This document shows, piece after piece, positions 36,501 to 46,379 of a DNA stretch of 64,000 nt. A model generated the notes under the pieces. The model ran no database searches, was not told the origin of the DNA, and saw nothing but the letters and a program-made list of their open reading frames with translations. Each line of letters begins with the position of its first letter. Position 1 is the first letter of the stretch. The position numbers were made by a program, and so were the translations under genes. The DNA comes from Episyrphus balteatus (taxonomy: Eukaryota; Arthropoda; Insecta; Diptera; Syrphidae), in the NCBI RefSeq assembly GCF_945859705.1, contig NC_079135.1:19284501-19348500 (forward strand), read 5' to 3'.

Positions 36501-39490
36501 GTGTTTTTTTTGTTGTTGTTGTAAGGATTTAACCCTCTGTCGGCACACGGGTGCTAATTTGGCAGGACAAAAATAAAATAATTTCGATTTTTCAAAAAAT
36601 GGTCACAATAAAGTCTCTTTATAAGGGTGAAAATATTTTTTTTTCGGAATTGTAAATACAATATTCGAATTCCTCGGAATATTCTACATCAATTTCATAC
36701 TTGATTCTCTATAAAATATTGTGACCGAAAAAAGTTCTAGCGACATGAAAAAGTATAAACCAAATTCGCACTCGTGTGCCTATCACGTCACAAAAAAGAG
36801 GTGTGCCTACAGAGGGTTAATATTAATTTTTTTTTAAAGTGTTTTAAACAATTTTTAGTAAGAAGAAGAAAAAATTGTAATTTTGTAAAATTAGAACTAT
36901 TTAAAGAAAAAAAAAAAAATGACAACCAAAAACATAAAAACCATGATAAACTGGAGAACGAAGTAAAAACGAGAAAAGTCCTCATAATATTTTCGACATC
37001 GAATTACCTCAGGAATTAATGGATTTCATCTGTGAGGATGAGAGGGGGACATCTTGTTAAACAATCAGTTAAGCCAGCTAGCCAATTTTTTTAGTTTTTT
37101 TTTTTGTTTTGTTTTTATTTTTGGAAATGGTTATGAAAATTAAGAAATAACTCATTTAACAACTCTGATTTCTGGATGGAACTTAAAAATGATTGATTTT
37201 AAGCTAAGTTAGTTATTTTTTTTAATAAAATTCCCAAAATTTTAAAAGCTTAATGTTCTTAAGGCACATTTTAGATGCAAAATTCACCTTTTTTACCTAA
37301 GTTCATAAAAACCTAACTATTTTTTTCCAGTGTATATAAAATACATGAATACATGAAATATTTCATATTTCAAATAAGATATTTGCATTTTTCTTAATAT
37401 TGGGATCATTAAAAAAAACCCTAATATTCTGATCATATAAAAATAATTATGGATGTAAGACTATTGAATTTGTTATCACCGGAAAATGGTGAATTTAAAT
37501 TCTATATAAATTTTCGAACATCTGTAAAGAACGCAATATACCTACTTATAAAAAAATAATTTCTAATTTATGTTCAAACTACTTATGCTTTAGAATACAG
37601 ACGACCGAAATCAACCATGAAATGTATTGAATTTGAAATGTCTTTTTATCTGTTGCATTCTGAATTAACTTAAAATATCTCTTTTTCTACAAAAAAAAAA
37701 AAATAAAGGTTAACTGTACATATGCAATATGTGACATGAAAATTCCTTTGGAATGTATTATATTCGTTTTTAATTTTGAAAATTAAAAAGACATGTTTTA
37801 TGTGAACTGCAACAATATCGGTTCATTTATTTTACTTAAGATTATAATTATTGATGTAAGATTGAAAGTGCACGCACGTGTAGAAATTTTACTTGATAAA
37901 CATATTAGCAGTTTTAAACAATCTTTTAAATCGTATTTGATTCTTGATTGATTGCTTTGGGTCAGATTAACTTATAATTTTGTTGAACCCTGATTAACGA
38001 CTGCCTCCTTATAATTATCCCATTTAAAACTATTTCGATTCTGGTAAATCGAAAAGTAAGTGTATAAAATCAACTAATAAGTATTAAATTAAAAAAAAAA
38101 AAACATCGCAAAGCTTGGAAATATAAATACAGGGAACAAGGTTCTCAAAATTAAGTTTTTTTTTTTTAAATGTTGTTTTGTATCTTAATTAAAAGGGTCA
38201 TTGATATAACAGAGATGATATATGTTGTTTAAAAATTTGGTTTTTGAATTAAATGAAATTTTATGAAATTTCATTAAAATTAAGGAAATAATGTGTTCTA
38301 AAAAAAATGTATGTACTAAGAATTTTGATACAAAAAAAAAAAAAATTTGAAGATGTTTGGAGTTCACTAATAAAATTTTAATTTATTTGATAGGTACATT
38401 TGGAATTGAAAAAGCATTTGAATTTTCCAACACAGTTATGAATTTCAGATTTAGCTATGTATATCTAATGGATTTGTTAACGAAAATAATCCACTGTAAT
38501 CCACTGTGGTTTAATAATAATAAAAAAAAAAAAAAAACAATAATAAAACTCAATTATAAGATAATTAAAAGCGTGCTTATATTAAAGTACAGACGGCGAC
38601 GATAGTGACTTGCAATGGCAGACAACGTTAAACAGCAATATCAGCGGTGGCAGTGGTTTTGTGTTAAATTACATTGTTTTCTTTTTTTTTTTTTTATAAA
38701 AATAGCAATTCCAGTTCTCACTTAATTTGTAATGATTTGAATTTAATTGGACACCTTGTTTATGTAAGGTTCTTTATGTGATTTTTTTTTTCTATTAACA
38801 CTCAACTTCTTTAAAAATGATCATGATCACACACGACCACATGCACTTAAAAGGTTTGGCGTCAGCTGGGAAGATAAGTCTTTTAAGACAGTTTGTCTAG
38901 GTGCCATGCGGCCTGACTGCCTTTCAATGTCGCAATGAAACTAAAATGCTTACGCACTATGTAACACAAGTAACCGCTACTAAACTCGCGCACTCTTTTG
39001 TTACATCGCATCACTCGGTTGACAACGAAAACACTTTATTCTTCCCAATTATAAAACTGAATTATAGTGAATTATTATTTAATTTTTTTTTTAGGTCTCG
39101 CGATTAATACAAAAAATTCTTTACAATTTTTTTTTTTTTTCACTACTTTAAGTACCTCCATTTAGCACTATTGTACTCTATTTAATTGATAAATTGATAA
39201 CAACAACAAAAATTAAAAGAAAAATGCGTGTTTTATGATGAAGAAGAAGAAATTGGAGATGGAAGATGTCTTACCACATGCAACAGCTCTAATGTTGACT
39301 CCGAGGAGGAGGAAGAGGAATTGCCACTTTTAACAGAGGCGTTATGCAGACTCTCCTCGGCTGCGCCACGTAACGAACTAGAATAAACAGTGGTGCCGAA
39401 GGCGAATAAACAAAGGACAAAAAGACTAATTGCTAGCATACCACCCGTCATTGCGAGTCGATGCTTTTTTGTGTTGTGCGATAGTGGCAT
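27346..39490 (-). CDS. Acph-1: Histidine acid phosphatase (lysosomal/prostatic type), seven coding exons
   Basis: Coding segments, in transcript order, are 39490-39275, 28731-28633, 28562-28479, 28412-28254, 28181-27996, 27934-27593 and 27528-27346. Every intron is GT..AG and all junctions are phase 0. They join to 422 residues ending in TAG, close to the roughly 420 of metazoan lysosomal acid phosphatases. Residues 14-37 are hydrophobic (signal peptide or signal anchor), followed by a Ser-rich linker. The catalytic motif is LLHV/IFRHGPRTP, with H76 as the likely phosphate-accepting His and R75/R79 binding phosphate. R144 in TGVTRTMMS is the third phosphate-binding Arg, and GHDTS at 320-324 supplies the acid residues. 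Cysteines 194, 381, 385 and 407 fit the conserved disulfides. The family hydrolyses phosphomonoesters at acid pH in lysosomes or outside the cell. There is no C-terminal membrane segment, so a luminal or secreted product is inferred. The symbol is by family resemblance to the insect gene; paralogy is unresolved. Confidence 0.93.
27593..27934 (-). CDS. Acph-1: Acid phosphatase exon 6 (GHDTS motif)
   Basis: This 114-codon exon encodes residues 249-362. It starts SEFGLTLPDW. It includes LFIYTGHDTSLVNILSALG, where H321 and D322 are the distal catalytic pair, and ends in GEYHVE. The donor is GTGAGA. The exon carries the most easily recognised part of the gene. Confidence 0.94.
27996..28181 (-). 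CDS. Acph-1: Acid phosphatase exon 5
   Basis: This 62-codon exon encodes residues 187-248. It contains LLLVRTPCPRYYEA, with the conserved C194, followed by the helical cap region. The donor GAG/GTAGAG is weaker than the others. The next acceptor restores the frame exactly, and reading on into the intron would give ENLTF and a stop. Confidence 0.92.
28254..28412 (-). CDS. Acph-1: Acid phosphatase exon 4 (third phosphate-binding Arg)
   Basis: This 53-codon exon encodes residues 134-186. TGVTRTMMSMQ contains R144, equivalent to the Arg in the S/T-x-x-x-R-T segment of the family. It then carries FPP and W-P-I-P-Y-T/S patterns seen across histidine acid phosphatases. The acceptor is TTTTTAG and the donor GTAAGT. 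Confidence 0.92.
28479..28562 (-). CDS. Acph-1: Acid phosphatase exon 3
   Basis: This 28-codon exon encodes residues 106-133 (NGKRELFNVG... to FYVPD). It continues the family pattern of a G+R/K-rich turn followed by a helix ending in the KKRYNNYLGPFY segment. The acceptor is TTTGTAG and the donor GTAAGA. The intron to exon 2 is 70 bp and the one to exon 4 is 66 bp. Confidence 0.9.
28633..28731 (-). CDS. Acph-1: Acid phosphatase exon 2 (RHGPRTP motif)
   Basis: This 33-codon exon encodes residues 73-105. Its acceptor is TTACAG and its donor is GTGAGT. It starts with IFRHGPRTP, the phosphate-binding and nucleophile motif, and ends FGWGQLTN, which is typical of the family. It is too short to stand out as an open frame and was found by reading the reverse strand between recognisable exons. 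Confidence 0.92.
29694..30627. mobile_element. TA-flanked DNA element (GGGGTACATTTGACAC ends) in intron 1
   Basis: The left end GGGGAGAAGGGGGTACATTT, then GACACTTAG, is matched by the complement of CTAGGTGTCAAATGTACCCC, then CGCTTACCC. Both ends abut TA (29692-29693 and 30628-30629), as in Tc1/mariner-type insertion. The CAAATGT / ACATTTGAC words also recur inside, near 29905-29940. It has no transposase frame. It lies in an intron of the acid phosphatase gene. Confidence 0.65.
31203..32009 (-). mobile_element. Interspersed GTCGCACG/ACAGACAG-family repeat, minus copy
   Basis: Read on the minus strand it runs from TGCACGACTGGGTCGCACGA, then ACTTGCTCTTAGAGT, through several TACCGTTA and GAGCCG blocks. 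It continues to GTTTACAGACAGACAGACAG, then ACCCACTTTTTTGGCATTCT, ATCGTAATGTCATGG and the tail CTATATCGCAATATT. It matches 62201-63173 along its length. Confidence 0.85.
32020..32250. mobile_element. hAT-type element 3' end (TTGCAATAA/TTGCATTG family)
   Basis: It contains the alternating TTTGCATTGAAAA and AGTTGCAATAA units found on both sides of the Penelope-like insertion at 48463-50549, and ends TTTTACAACCCTG at 32250. No left terminus CAGGGTTG is found, so it is 5' truncated. Confidence 0.6.
35608..35642 (+). repeat. AAAT microsatellite
   Basis: Tandem AAATA/AAAT units lie in intron 1 of the acid phosphatase gene. Confidence 0.8.
36533..36816. mobile_element. TTAA-flanked non-autonomous element (piggyBac-like), 284 bp
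   Basis: The termini CCCTCTGTCGGCACAC and GTGTGCCTACAGAGGG are inverted repeats with one mismatch. Both are bordered by TTAA (36529-36532 and 36817-36820), the piggyBac-type target. The CACGGGTGC and CTCGTGTGCC subterminal words also mirror. A second copy lies at 46083-46364. It has no coding frame. Confidence 0.85.
39275..39490 (-). CDS. Acph-1: Acid phosphatase exon 1 (signal sequence and linker)
   Basis: This exon encodes residues 1-72. It starts at the only ATG that precedes the hydrophobic segment in frame. A second ATG at residue 14 could also give a signal peptide. A Ser-run linker with possible N-glycosylation sites (NAS, NSS) leads to LELLHV. The donor is GTG/GTAAGA at 39274; reading past it gives a spurious RHLPSP tail before a stop. 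The upstream TATAAATATAAATA lies only about 15-30 bp before the ATG, too close to be this gene's TATA box. The real promoter is probably further upstream, in 39500-40080. Confidence 0.85.
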
Positions 39491-39499
39491 GTCAAATTC

Positions 39500-40080
39500 A
39501 ATATTTATATTTATAAGCTTCAGTCTGGGGCGGCTCTCTCATTCATTCGTGCGGTATGTTCTGATTCGTTGTTTTGTTTTATACGTATTTGTTTAATATC
39601 AAAAAATAATCATCTAACACCGGTTTCTATGAATATATAAAAAAAAATCCGTTAATTTATTATTATCTATACCGTTTGGTTATGAGTTTTTTTTTTTTTT
39701 TTTATTTTTTTTTGTATAGCTATCCCGTTCCCGGTGGAGCTATAGCTGATAGGGGCACAAAGTTTTTAGGTATTTTTTTTTTTTTTTTTTGAAATTTTTT
39801 ATTTCAGAATTTTAAAGCAAATACAAGCAGCAACAGATAACCAGATAAAAGAGCAAACTGAGTCAATAAAAGAATTTTTGATCTAAGGAGTGTACTACTC
39901 TGGAGCTATGTGAACTTTTTTTTTTGTTGCTTTTTTAGGTACCTACACTTTTTTGCGCCTACAATAGCTTGCAAGCTGCCGCCGACGACGACACGAGACA
40001 ACGTCAGTTCACTTCAAAAATTAATGTCGAACTTATCGTAAGGTTTTGTGCTTTTTTCTTTTTTTGCGATACCGAGAGAG
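39500..40080 (-). promoter_or_regulatory. Upstream region of the acid phosphatase gene
   Basis: This is the presumed 5' UTR and promoter, on the minus strand. It contains a GAGA-like ATGAGAGAGCC word near 39530, long poly-T tracts at 39685-39710 and 39770-39790, and a CGACGACGAC stretch near 39985. No clear TATA/initiator pair at normal spacing could be identified, so no transcription start is proposed. Confidence 0.25.
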
Positions 40081-40480
40081 TACGTAGGTATATACCTATT
40101 CGGTATATCTAGTTGCGATTAATCTAGGAAATTATATTAGAGATTTGGGGGGTTACCCCATAAAAAAATCTACAATTTTATTGCATTTTTACATAGGTTT
40201 TGGTTTTTATGATGCATTTTATGTTCTTTTTTTTTTCGATGGAATTTTGTGTGATATGCCATTAAAGAAGAGTTTTTTTTTTTTTTTCATATTTAACTCG
40301 TTGCTGATTAGGAAAGGTGAATCCATTTGAATAATGCATCCATAATTTTGCAAACCTTGGACTAAATATTTGCAACAATTTTAATTGAATTGATATATTT
40401 ATATTAATTCGAGCACAATTTTGTGTGATTTTTTTCTTCACGATAAATGGATGAATATTAATTCTTTCGTAAAAAAAAAT

Positions 40481-41394
40481 AAAATGCACGACTGGGGTCG
40501 CACGTACTTGCTCTTATGCTAAAAGTAACTCTAATGTTAAAGCTTTTTATTCAAGAAACACCGTTTTAAATTATGATTTACAAAAAACCAAGTATGCCAT
40601 TTTATTACTTGCATAAAAAGATATTTTTAGAAAAAAATTTCCAAAATCGTTAGAGCCGTTTATTTAGAAAATAATTTTTTATATATAAACAAAATTCTAA
40701 CATTTTTCAAAAAAAAAGTTGGTATGCCATTTTAAAGAAATAATTAATTTACATATAAAAACGAAATTTCAAAATTTTTCACCTACCCGTTTTTAAAAAA
40801 ATTGATTTTTCAAAAAAAAATATTTGAAATATTTTTTAAAAATCCAAAAATGCATTTTTGAAAATTTTCTAAAATTTTAATATTACCTTTATCTTAAGGC
40901 TTTTGCATAAGAATTTTTGTTGAAATCGGGTTAATTTTTTACGAGATATTCAGAAACCAAAAAAGCCGTTCTATGACAGGTACCGTTAATAACGGTAAAA
41001 AAAATATTTTTTTTATTTCAAAAGTTGGCTCTTATGTTTAATACTACACATAAAAATTTTAATCAAAATCGTTACAGACGTTTTTGAAAAAAATTAACTT
41101 TTCTATTTCCGTTATATGGCAGGTACCGTTAGTTTTGGTCATAAAAAAAAATTTCAATTTCCCCTCTAGGGAATCACCAAAAACTGCTAACTACCAAGTT
41201 TGAAGAAAATCACTTCACTCGTTTAGGCTGTAGCTCGAGGTATATACAGACAGACAGACAGACAGACAGAATTGCCGGACCCACTTTTTTGGCATTCTCC
41301 ATCATCGTAATGTCATGTAAAATTGTTATCTCGAGTTCGATTTTTTTTACGAATCCTAAACTTGCCCTATAGTACCTATATCGCAAGTAAAAAC
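40481..41394 (+). mobile_element. Interspersed GTCGCACG/ACAGACAG-family repeat, fullest plus copy
   Basis: It begins AAAATGCACGACTGGGGTCG and ends CCTATATCGCAAGTAAAA. The body alternates AT-rich runs with repeated CGTTAGAGCCGTTTTT and ACGGTACC-type blocks. Near the 3' side it has six ACAG units at 41247-41270, then GGACCCACTTTTTTGGCATT. There is no open frame of note; the recurring ...MENAKKVGP... peptide on the complement simply follows the conserved DNA. Confidence 0.85.
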
Positions 41395-41399
41395 GTATC

Positions 41400-42380
41400 A
41401 ATTTTCAAATGAATTATTAAATTAACACTGTTGTGTTTTTTACAGGTGGGTTTTTGAGATTTTAGATTAGTAATTGAAATTGATAAGCTATTTCATTTGA
41501 AGAGAGAATTGTATTTGCTTATCGATCAAAGTGACTTGTTAGTAAATTTGCTATAAAATATATCGATTTTGAAAAATTGAGCCAGTAATAAGGCGGAAAC
41601 ATGCAAAATAGGAAAGTCTTCAAAACGAGCTTCGGTTTTAAAGTTTTTTGTTATATTATTTAAACTATTTCACAAAATTAATATTACAATAGTTTGAAAA
41701 AAGTAAATAGTGATTTTATAATAGAAGATCCCGCATAGGACCGCCATATACCATCAACATTTACGATCTTAGACTATTATCCCCTTTAGAAAAGTTATGT
41801 CTCCACTGAAACACTTAAAATTTTTTGCCTTTTTTTCTGAAACATAAGCTTATTGGAAATCAGTATAAAAGAGTTATGGACATTTTTAAATGCTATTTAT
41901 TGTACCTACTATGGACGTTTCTATAGTGTATTTCAAGAAATTCCATTGAGTATGAAGACTTTTATTTTGAATATCTGACAAAAAGTATTTAATACATCAA
42001 CTTTTTGAACTATCATTTTCGAATTTTGTATTAGTTTTAAGAGTTATTCAAACTAATATAATTACTTACTTTAACTAATTGTTTATCAAAAAATTAATTT
42101 TTCCAAAAAAAAAAAAGTCCAAAGGATTTTCGAGAAAAAAAAAGTTGTCAATAGAGATAGACATTGCAAAGTTGCCAAAATATTTTACAGACAAGGAGAT
42201 GAATTTGAAAAATTTTTTATTCAAAAATAGTTGCTTTCAAATATATTGCAAAAAACCTAAACAATTTTTTTGTATGATATTTTTAATGTTTTTTTTTTAA
42301 ATTTTCAGATAAATTTAGTTTATTAGACTGCAATTATGTTGTTTTTCAATTTTATTGACAGATTTTGGTTTTCATGGTCA
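41400..42380. other. AT-rich stretch without a recognised feature
   Basis: Nothing beyond homopolymer runs and short random frames. Confidence 0.4.
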
Positions 42381-42387
42381 TTCATGA

Positions 42388-43544
42388 CAGTGGCGTATTG
42401 AGGGTGGGGCTCAGGGGGCTCAAGCCTCCCCCAAGCCTTCCAGATCATGTTATTTTTTACCTAATTTCATTGTAATACATATGCTTGACTGAAACTTGTT
42501 CGTAAATCTTATAGATTTAGAGGCAGCTCAGATGCTCGAGCCCCCTCCAAATTCTGAAACGGCTATTTGTGTTTGTTTGAGTAAGAGCTTTAGCTGTAGC
42601 TGGGGGTTGGGTGGTTTTTTCGGATTTAAGTCCAATTCGAAATTCTTCAGATCACTTTTTAGTATAATACGTACGTCAAATAACATCACCGTTTAATTTT
42701 GCAAAACTTCTTATGCAATCTCAATAAACACTTTTTTTCAAAAATTATATACTTCTCAAAGCTATTGGAAATAGAAATATTTGATATCTCAAAATCTTAG
42801 TGGTCATCATATGTAACTAATGGTTTCTTTCAGTAAATGCCAGTTTGGACTTCGAATTCAGATTAAAAAAGCAACATATTACGAAAAAATATATATTTCG
42901 AATTAAACATCTAAAATAATTTAATGGAAAATTAGTTTCTAGACTTTCTGCATTTTTCATTTAGATTTTCTGATCGAATTCAATTCACATTATTTCGGTT
43001 TGTAAATTTGGTGCCTTTTTCAATGAATCTATAATTTTTGGACAAAATATTATCATAACTTATTTGTGTCTCCTTATTTTTTCTTTTGAATTCTTCTTTT
43101 TTTCCATTAAATTTGCCGATAAAATGGCATCCAGCAGTAATAATTTAACTTCAGAAACAAAATTAAAAAGGATGATCCTTCAGCTATGACAGTTCAAAGC
43201 AATTTCGAAGTTTTTGAAATTGATCCAAATGAAGAATATGATATTTTATTTCACGTGAAATTTAAAAGTGATTTCAATTCACTTTCGGTCGAATTGCGGA
43301 ACATGGGCGTTTATATCGAAAATGGTGTTTGTCACACAAGAACTTTAAAATCAGGAGACAGTAGTACGAAGCTGTCGACGTCGAGAGCAGTTAAATGCTA
43401 CTATACCACTTTCAGTACCGCAGCACAGAGCTTCACTCTCGATCAAAGGTGAGTATATTAGAGAGAAAAATTTTTCGTACCCCTCTAAAAAATGTTTGAA
43501 AAATTTTCTAGCCCCCTCCAAATTTTTTTCTGGATACGCCACTG
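42388..43544 (+). mobile_element. hAT-type element, 1157 bp, with 8-bp target duplication
   Basis: It starts CAGTGGCGTATTGAGG and ends GGATACGCCACTG. The flanks are ATTCATGA (42380-42387) and ATTGATGA (43545-43552), an 8-bp duplication with one mismatch. GGGGGCTCAAGCCTCCCCC lies just inside the left end and GCCCCCTCC near the right. It carries one short frame (next entry) and no transposase. A diverged sister copy occupies 1-1429. Confidence 0.9.
43186..43452 (+). CDS. Short frame inside the hAT-type element, function unknown
   Basis: These 88 codons start from a real ATG and cover most of the element's 3' third (MTVQSNFEVFEIDPNEEYDI...). No domain is recognised. The sister copy at 930-1340 holds the same DNA with frame breaks (TTCGAAG.TTTTCGAAATCA, TCGGTCGAATTGCGGAA). 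It could be a remnant of the autonomous parent's protein or of captured host sequence. The last third is Ser/Thr-rich and runs into the terminal repeat, so that part is unlikely to be genuine. Confidence 0.3.
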   Translation: MTVQSNFEVFEIDPNEEYDILFHVKFKSDFNSLSVELRNMGVYIENGVCHTRTLKSGDSSTKLSTSRAVKCYYTTFSTAAQSFTLDQR

Positions 43545-43614
43545 ATTGATGATTCTATAAAGGAGAAATTTTTTTCTCAAAAACAGCTCTAATGTGTACT
43601 GTGGCAATATATGA

Positions 43615-43640
43615 AATAATCTAATCTAATCTAATCTCTA
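43615..43640 (+). repeat. TCTAA microsatellite
   Basis: Four tandem pentamers of AATCT type immediately follow the hAT element's flank. Confidence 0.7.
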
Positions 43641-44084
43641 TATGAAATAACCATAGAAGTGTTTTTTTGATTTCAATTATAAAATTCAAAGAAATATTTT
43701 TTTTTAATTTAAAAAAAAAAACAAAAATTCAAATACCTAAATGTTTTTTTTAAATAAGTTTTTCGAAAACGGATAATTGAATTTTGTTGAAACTTTCTTA
43801 TTTAACTGTAGATAAGTAACTCCTTTTAAATGGAATAGCTAAGTTTTTTTTTTCGAATTTTTGAAAATTTTTAAGTTTATATTAAGTTTCTCAAAATAAA
43901 AATTAAAAAAAAAATCAAATGTTAGTATTTAACGTATTTATTAAACAACAAAAAAAAAAAATAAAATTATATTTTTAATTAATTTCGTAAAAAATGTAAC
44001 AAAATACGAAATTTGTTTTTTTTAATACCAAATCATCTTTCTAAATTTTTCTTTCACTTCATTTTCTTTTTTTATTTTTATTTT

Positions 44085-44285
44085 TTTTGTGTTTGTTGCT
44101 TCATAACTTTGGACTGAGTGAACCAATTTTGATAATTCTTTTTGTATCCTCCATGGGAGTCGGTTTTGTTTTTTTTTTGATAATAATCATTTTTATCAAA
44201 AAAAAACAAGAAAAAAATAATTCAGACGAATTGAAAACCTCCTCCTTTTTGAAAGTCGGTACAAAGGATTATTTTCTTTCTTGAT
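44085..44285 (+). repeat. Dispersed repeat, partner of 3235-3400
   Basis: CATAACTTTGGACTGAGTGA, then ACCAATTTTGATAATT, and GGGAGTCGGTTTTGTTTTTT correspond to the first copy. Downstream, GAAAACCTCCTCCTTTTTGA continues beyond the shared part. Family unknown. Confidence 0.6.
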
Positions 44286-45172
44286 TCGATTTTTTTTAAA
44301 CCAATATTTGCCGCATAAAGCAAATATAAACTGCATAACAAGATAGTTGTTTTTGTTCATTCAAAATATTCAACAAAAATTAATTTAATTTTTTGTTCCA
44401 ATTTATTATCATGCTGATTTGAGAAATAACGCAAAACCTGTGTTTATACAAGTGCACACTCTACACGTGCTTAGATATTTAAAAAAATTTTTTTTTCTGT
44501 TTAATTCAAAGACCACCTATATGTACATTATAATGATCATGATTTACCTGGATGATAATGTAAATGAATTTGAATTTTTTTTATTTGATCGATGTTTAAA
44601 TTAACATAAATTTTGCAAAGATAAGACAATGTTAAACTTTCATGAGATAATTAGAATATTTAATAGGTATCTATCTATATTTCTTTTTGGCATAATAAAT
44701 TTGGATAAACTTTGATAGAAATAAAATTATTTAATAACCGGCTTTTACCTGTTCTATTCGAATTTTAAGACATTTGATTTATCAAAAAAAAAAAAGCTAG
44801 TCTAGATGGTATTTTGGAAAAAGTGAAAGGTGATAGTGTTAGTAATGTTCGTATGTTTTTTTTTCTTTCTTTTTTTGATAAAGTTCAAAGAATTAAATGT
44901 TTGCAAAAAAAGAAATACAAAATTAATTTTATGGATCTTTCTTGTTTGCAAATTTTGTTTTGTTATGATGACATTTTCAAAAAAAAAAAAACTTTGTTGA
45001 TATATTATGGTAATAACTAAGAATTTAAGAAATTTGAAAAAAGACTAAGATAAACTTCATGACTTGCAAGCTTTTATTTAGATTATGCTGATTGTCTTAT
45101 ACTATAATTACACCGGTATACACAAAAAAAAAAAAAGCGTCATGTACCAGCAACCAGACCTATCTTTCTGTA

Positions 45173-45366
45173 TGTTTTTGGACCCGCTAAATCCGAATTT
45201 CAAGTCCGTTTTGCCCGGTCACCCTCCAGTTTTGAGTAAAATGCAAAAAACTAAAAAAAAGGAAGTTTTTTTTGCCTTTTTTGAGGCCTTTTTTGCATTT
45301 TTCTCAAAACTGGAGAGTGACCGGGCAAAACGGACTTGAAATTCGGATTCAGCGGGTCCAAAAACA
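45173..45366. mobile_element. 194-bp foldback element, ~75-bp arms
   Basis: The left arm (TGTTTTTGGACCCGCTAAAT, then CCGAATTTCAAGTCCGTTTT, GCCCGGTCACCCTCCAGTTT) is repeated inverted at 45290-45366 with very few mismatches. The loop is A-rich then T-rich, so it extends the pairing. The similar arms make overlapping mirror-image frames on both strands, which are not genes. Confidence 0.9.
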
Positions 45367-46082
45367 CAACGGCAACACGTGAAATATTGAAATATACATT
45401 TTTTAAAAGCTAGAAGCTTGTTCATATTTGTAAAATTTAAATTAAGTAAATTGAAGAAAGAGTTTTTGAATGAAAATGAATTATTTCAATGCAAAAATTC
45501 AGTATTTATCAAAAATATCCGCAATAAAATTGAACTAATTTTTAATCCTTTTTTCAAAACCGTAATATACATTTCCTCTTCGGAATTCAGTTAACTGATA
45601 ATATTTGTGGGCAAAATTTTTGAAAAATAAATTTAAATTTTACTACGAAAAAGTTTGAAAAAATGGCATTTAAAATTTTTTTAGTAACGTCTTTTCTTTC
45701 CAAAATTCTAAGTTGAGGACCATTCTTTCAAAAACTCTTGATTAAATGTAGTGGATTTAAATTTTGCAGATAAAAATGAGATTCTGGCTTTTAAAAAACG
45801 TTTATGCAAACATTGTAGGTGTTGCGGTTCAAAATATTTTTTTTTTTTGTGTTTGAAGTCAGTTGGTGAGAAAGTTTCATTTATCGCTTAAATGATGGAA
45901 AATTGTCTTTTACTCCCATATATATTTTTTTTTCCTTAAATTACCTAGAGAATCTTTTGGTATCATTTATTTTATGAAATTTAAGCAAAACAAAAAAAAA
46001 TTGCTTTGTTCAAAAAAATTTAATTTTAATTTTAAAAAACAATACGGCAACATCGGTAATTTTTAACCTATGGTATTTTATA

Positions 46083-46364
46083 CCCTCTGTCGGCACACGG
46101 GTGCGAATTTGGCAGGACAAAAATAAAAAGTACGATTTTTCAAATAAGTGGTCACAAAAAAGTCTCTTTATAAATGTGAAAATATTATTTTTCGGAATTG
46201 TGAATACAATATTCGAATTCCTCGGAATATTCTACATCAATTTCATACTTGATTCTCTATAAAATATTGTGACCGAAAAAAGTTCTAGCGACATGAAAAA
46301 GTATAAACCAAATTCGCACCCGTGTGCCTATCACGTCACAAAAAAGAGGTGTGCCTACAGAGGG
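46083..46364. mobile_element. TTAA-type non-autonomous element (piggyBac-like), second copy
   Basis: It is nearly identical to 36533-36816 over its whole length (ATATTCGAATTCCTCGGAAT, GTGACCGAAAAAAGTTCTAG). The right border is TTAA at 46365-46368. The left border reads TATA, one base away from the target. Confidence 0.85.
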
Positions 46365-46379
46365 TTAATCACCGACGCG

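Larger units (their letters stand above)
28732..39274 (-). other. Intron 1 of the acid phosphatase gene (10.5 kb)
   Basis: It is bounded by GTAAGA at 39274 and TTACAG at 28732. It holds a TA-flanked DNA element (29694-30627), an interspersed repeat copy (31203-32009), a hAT-type 3' end (to 32250), half of a hairpin repeat (36034-36086) and a TTAA-flanked element (36533-36816). The rest is AT-rich with no coding signal. Two stretches are less AT-rich and not repeated in this window: 34240-34420 and 38580-39050. They contain GATA-type words (CTTATCAG, AAGATAAG) and are the best guesses for intronic regulatory DNA. Confidence 0.7.

Noticed and set aside
39233..39274. Continuation of acid phosphatase exon 1 as VRHLPSPISSSSS.
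   Set aside because: A GTAAGA donor at 39274 and exon 2 beginning IFRHGPRTP explain the family motif; the read-through is intronic.
39500..39515. TATAAATATAAATA just upstream of the acid phosphatase ATG as a TATA box.
   Set aside because: It lies 15-30 bp from the ATG, which would leave almost no 5' UTR; AT-rich words like this are frequent here.
31203..41401. A recurring peptide around MENAKKVGP in minus- or plus-frame translations of several repeat copies (31260-31330, 41265-41330, 58890-58940).
   Set aside because: It follows the conserved DNA box before the ACAGACAG tract. The 20900 copy shifts the frame by one base with equal DNA conservation, and frames stop soon after, so protein-level selection is not indicated.
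45085..45425. Two mirror-image frames (plus and minus) over the same interval.
   Set aside because: They arise because the DNA is a palindrome; neither has an independent coding signal.
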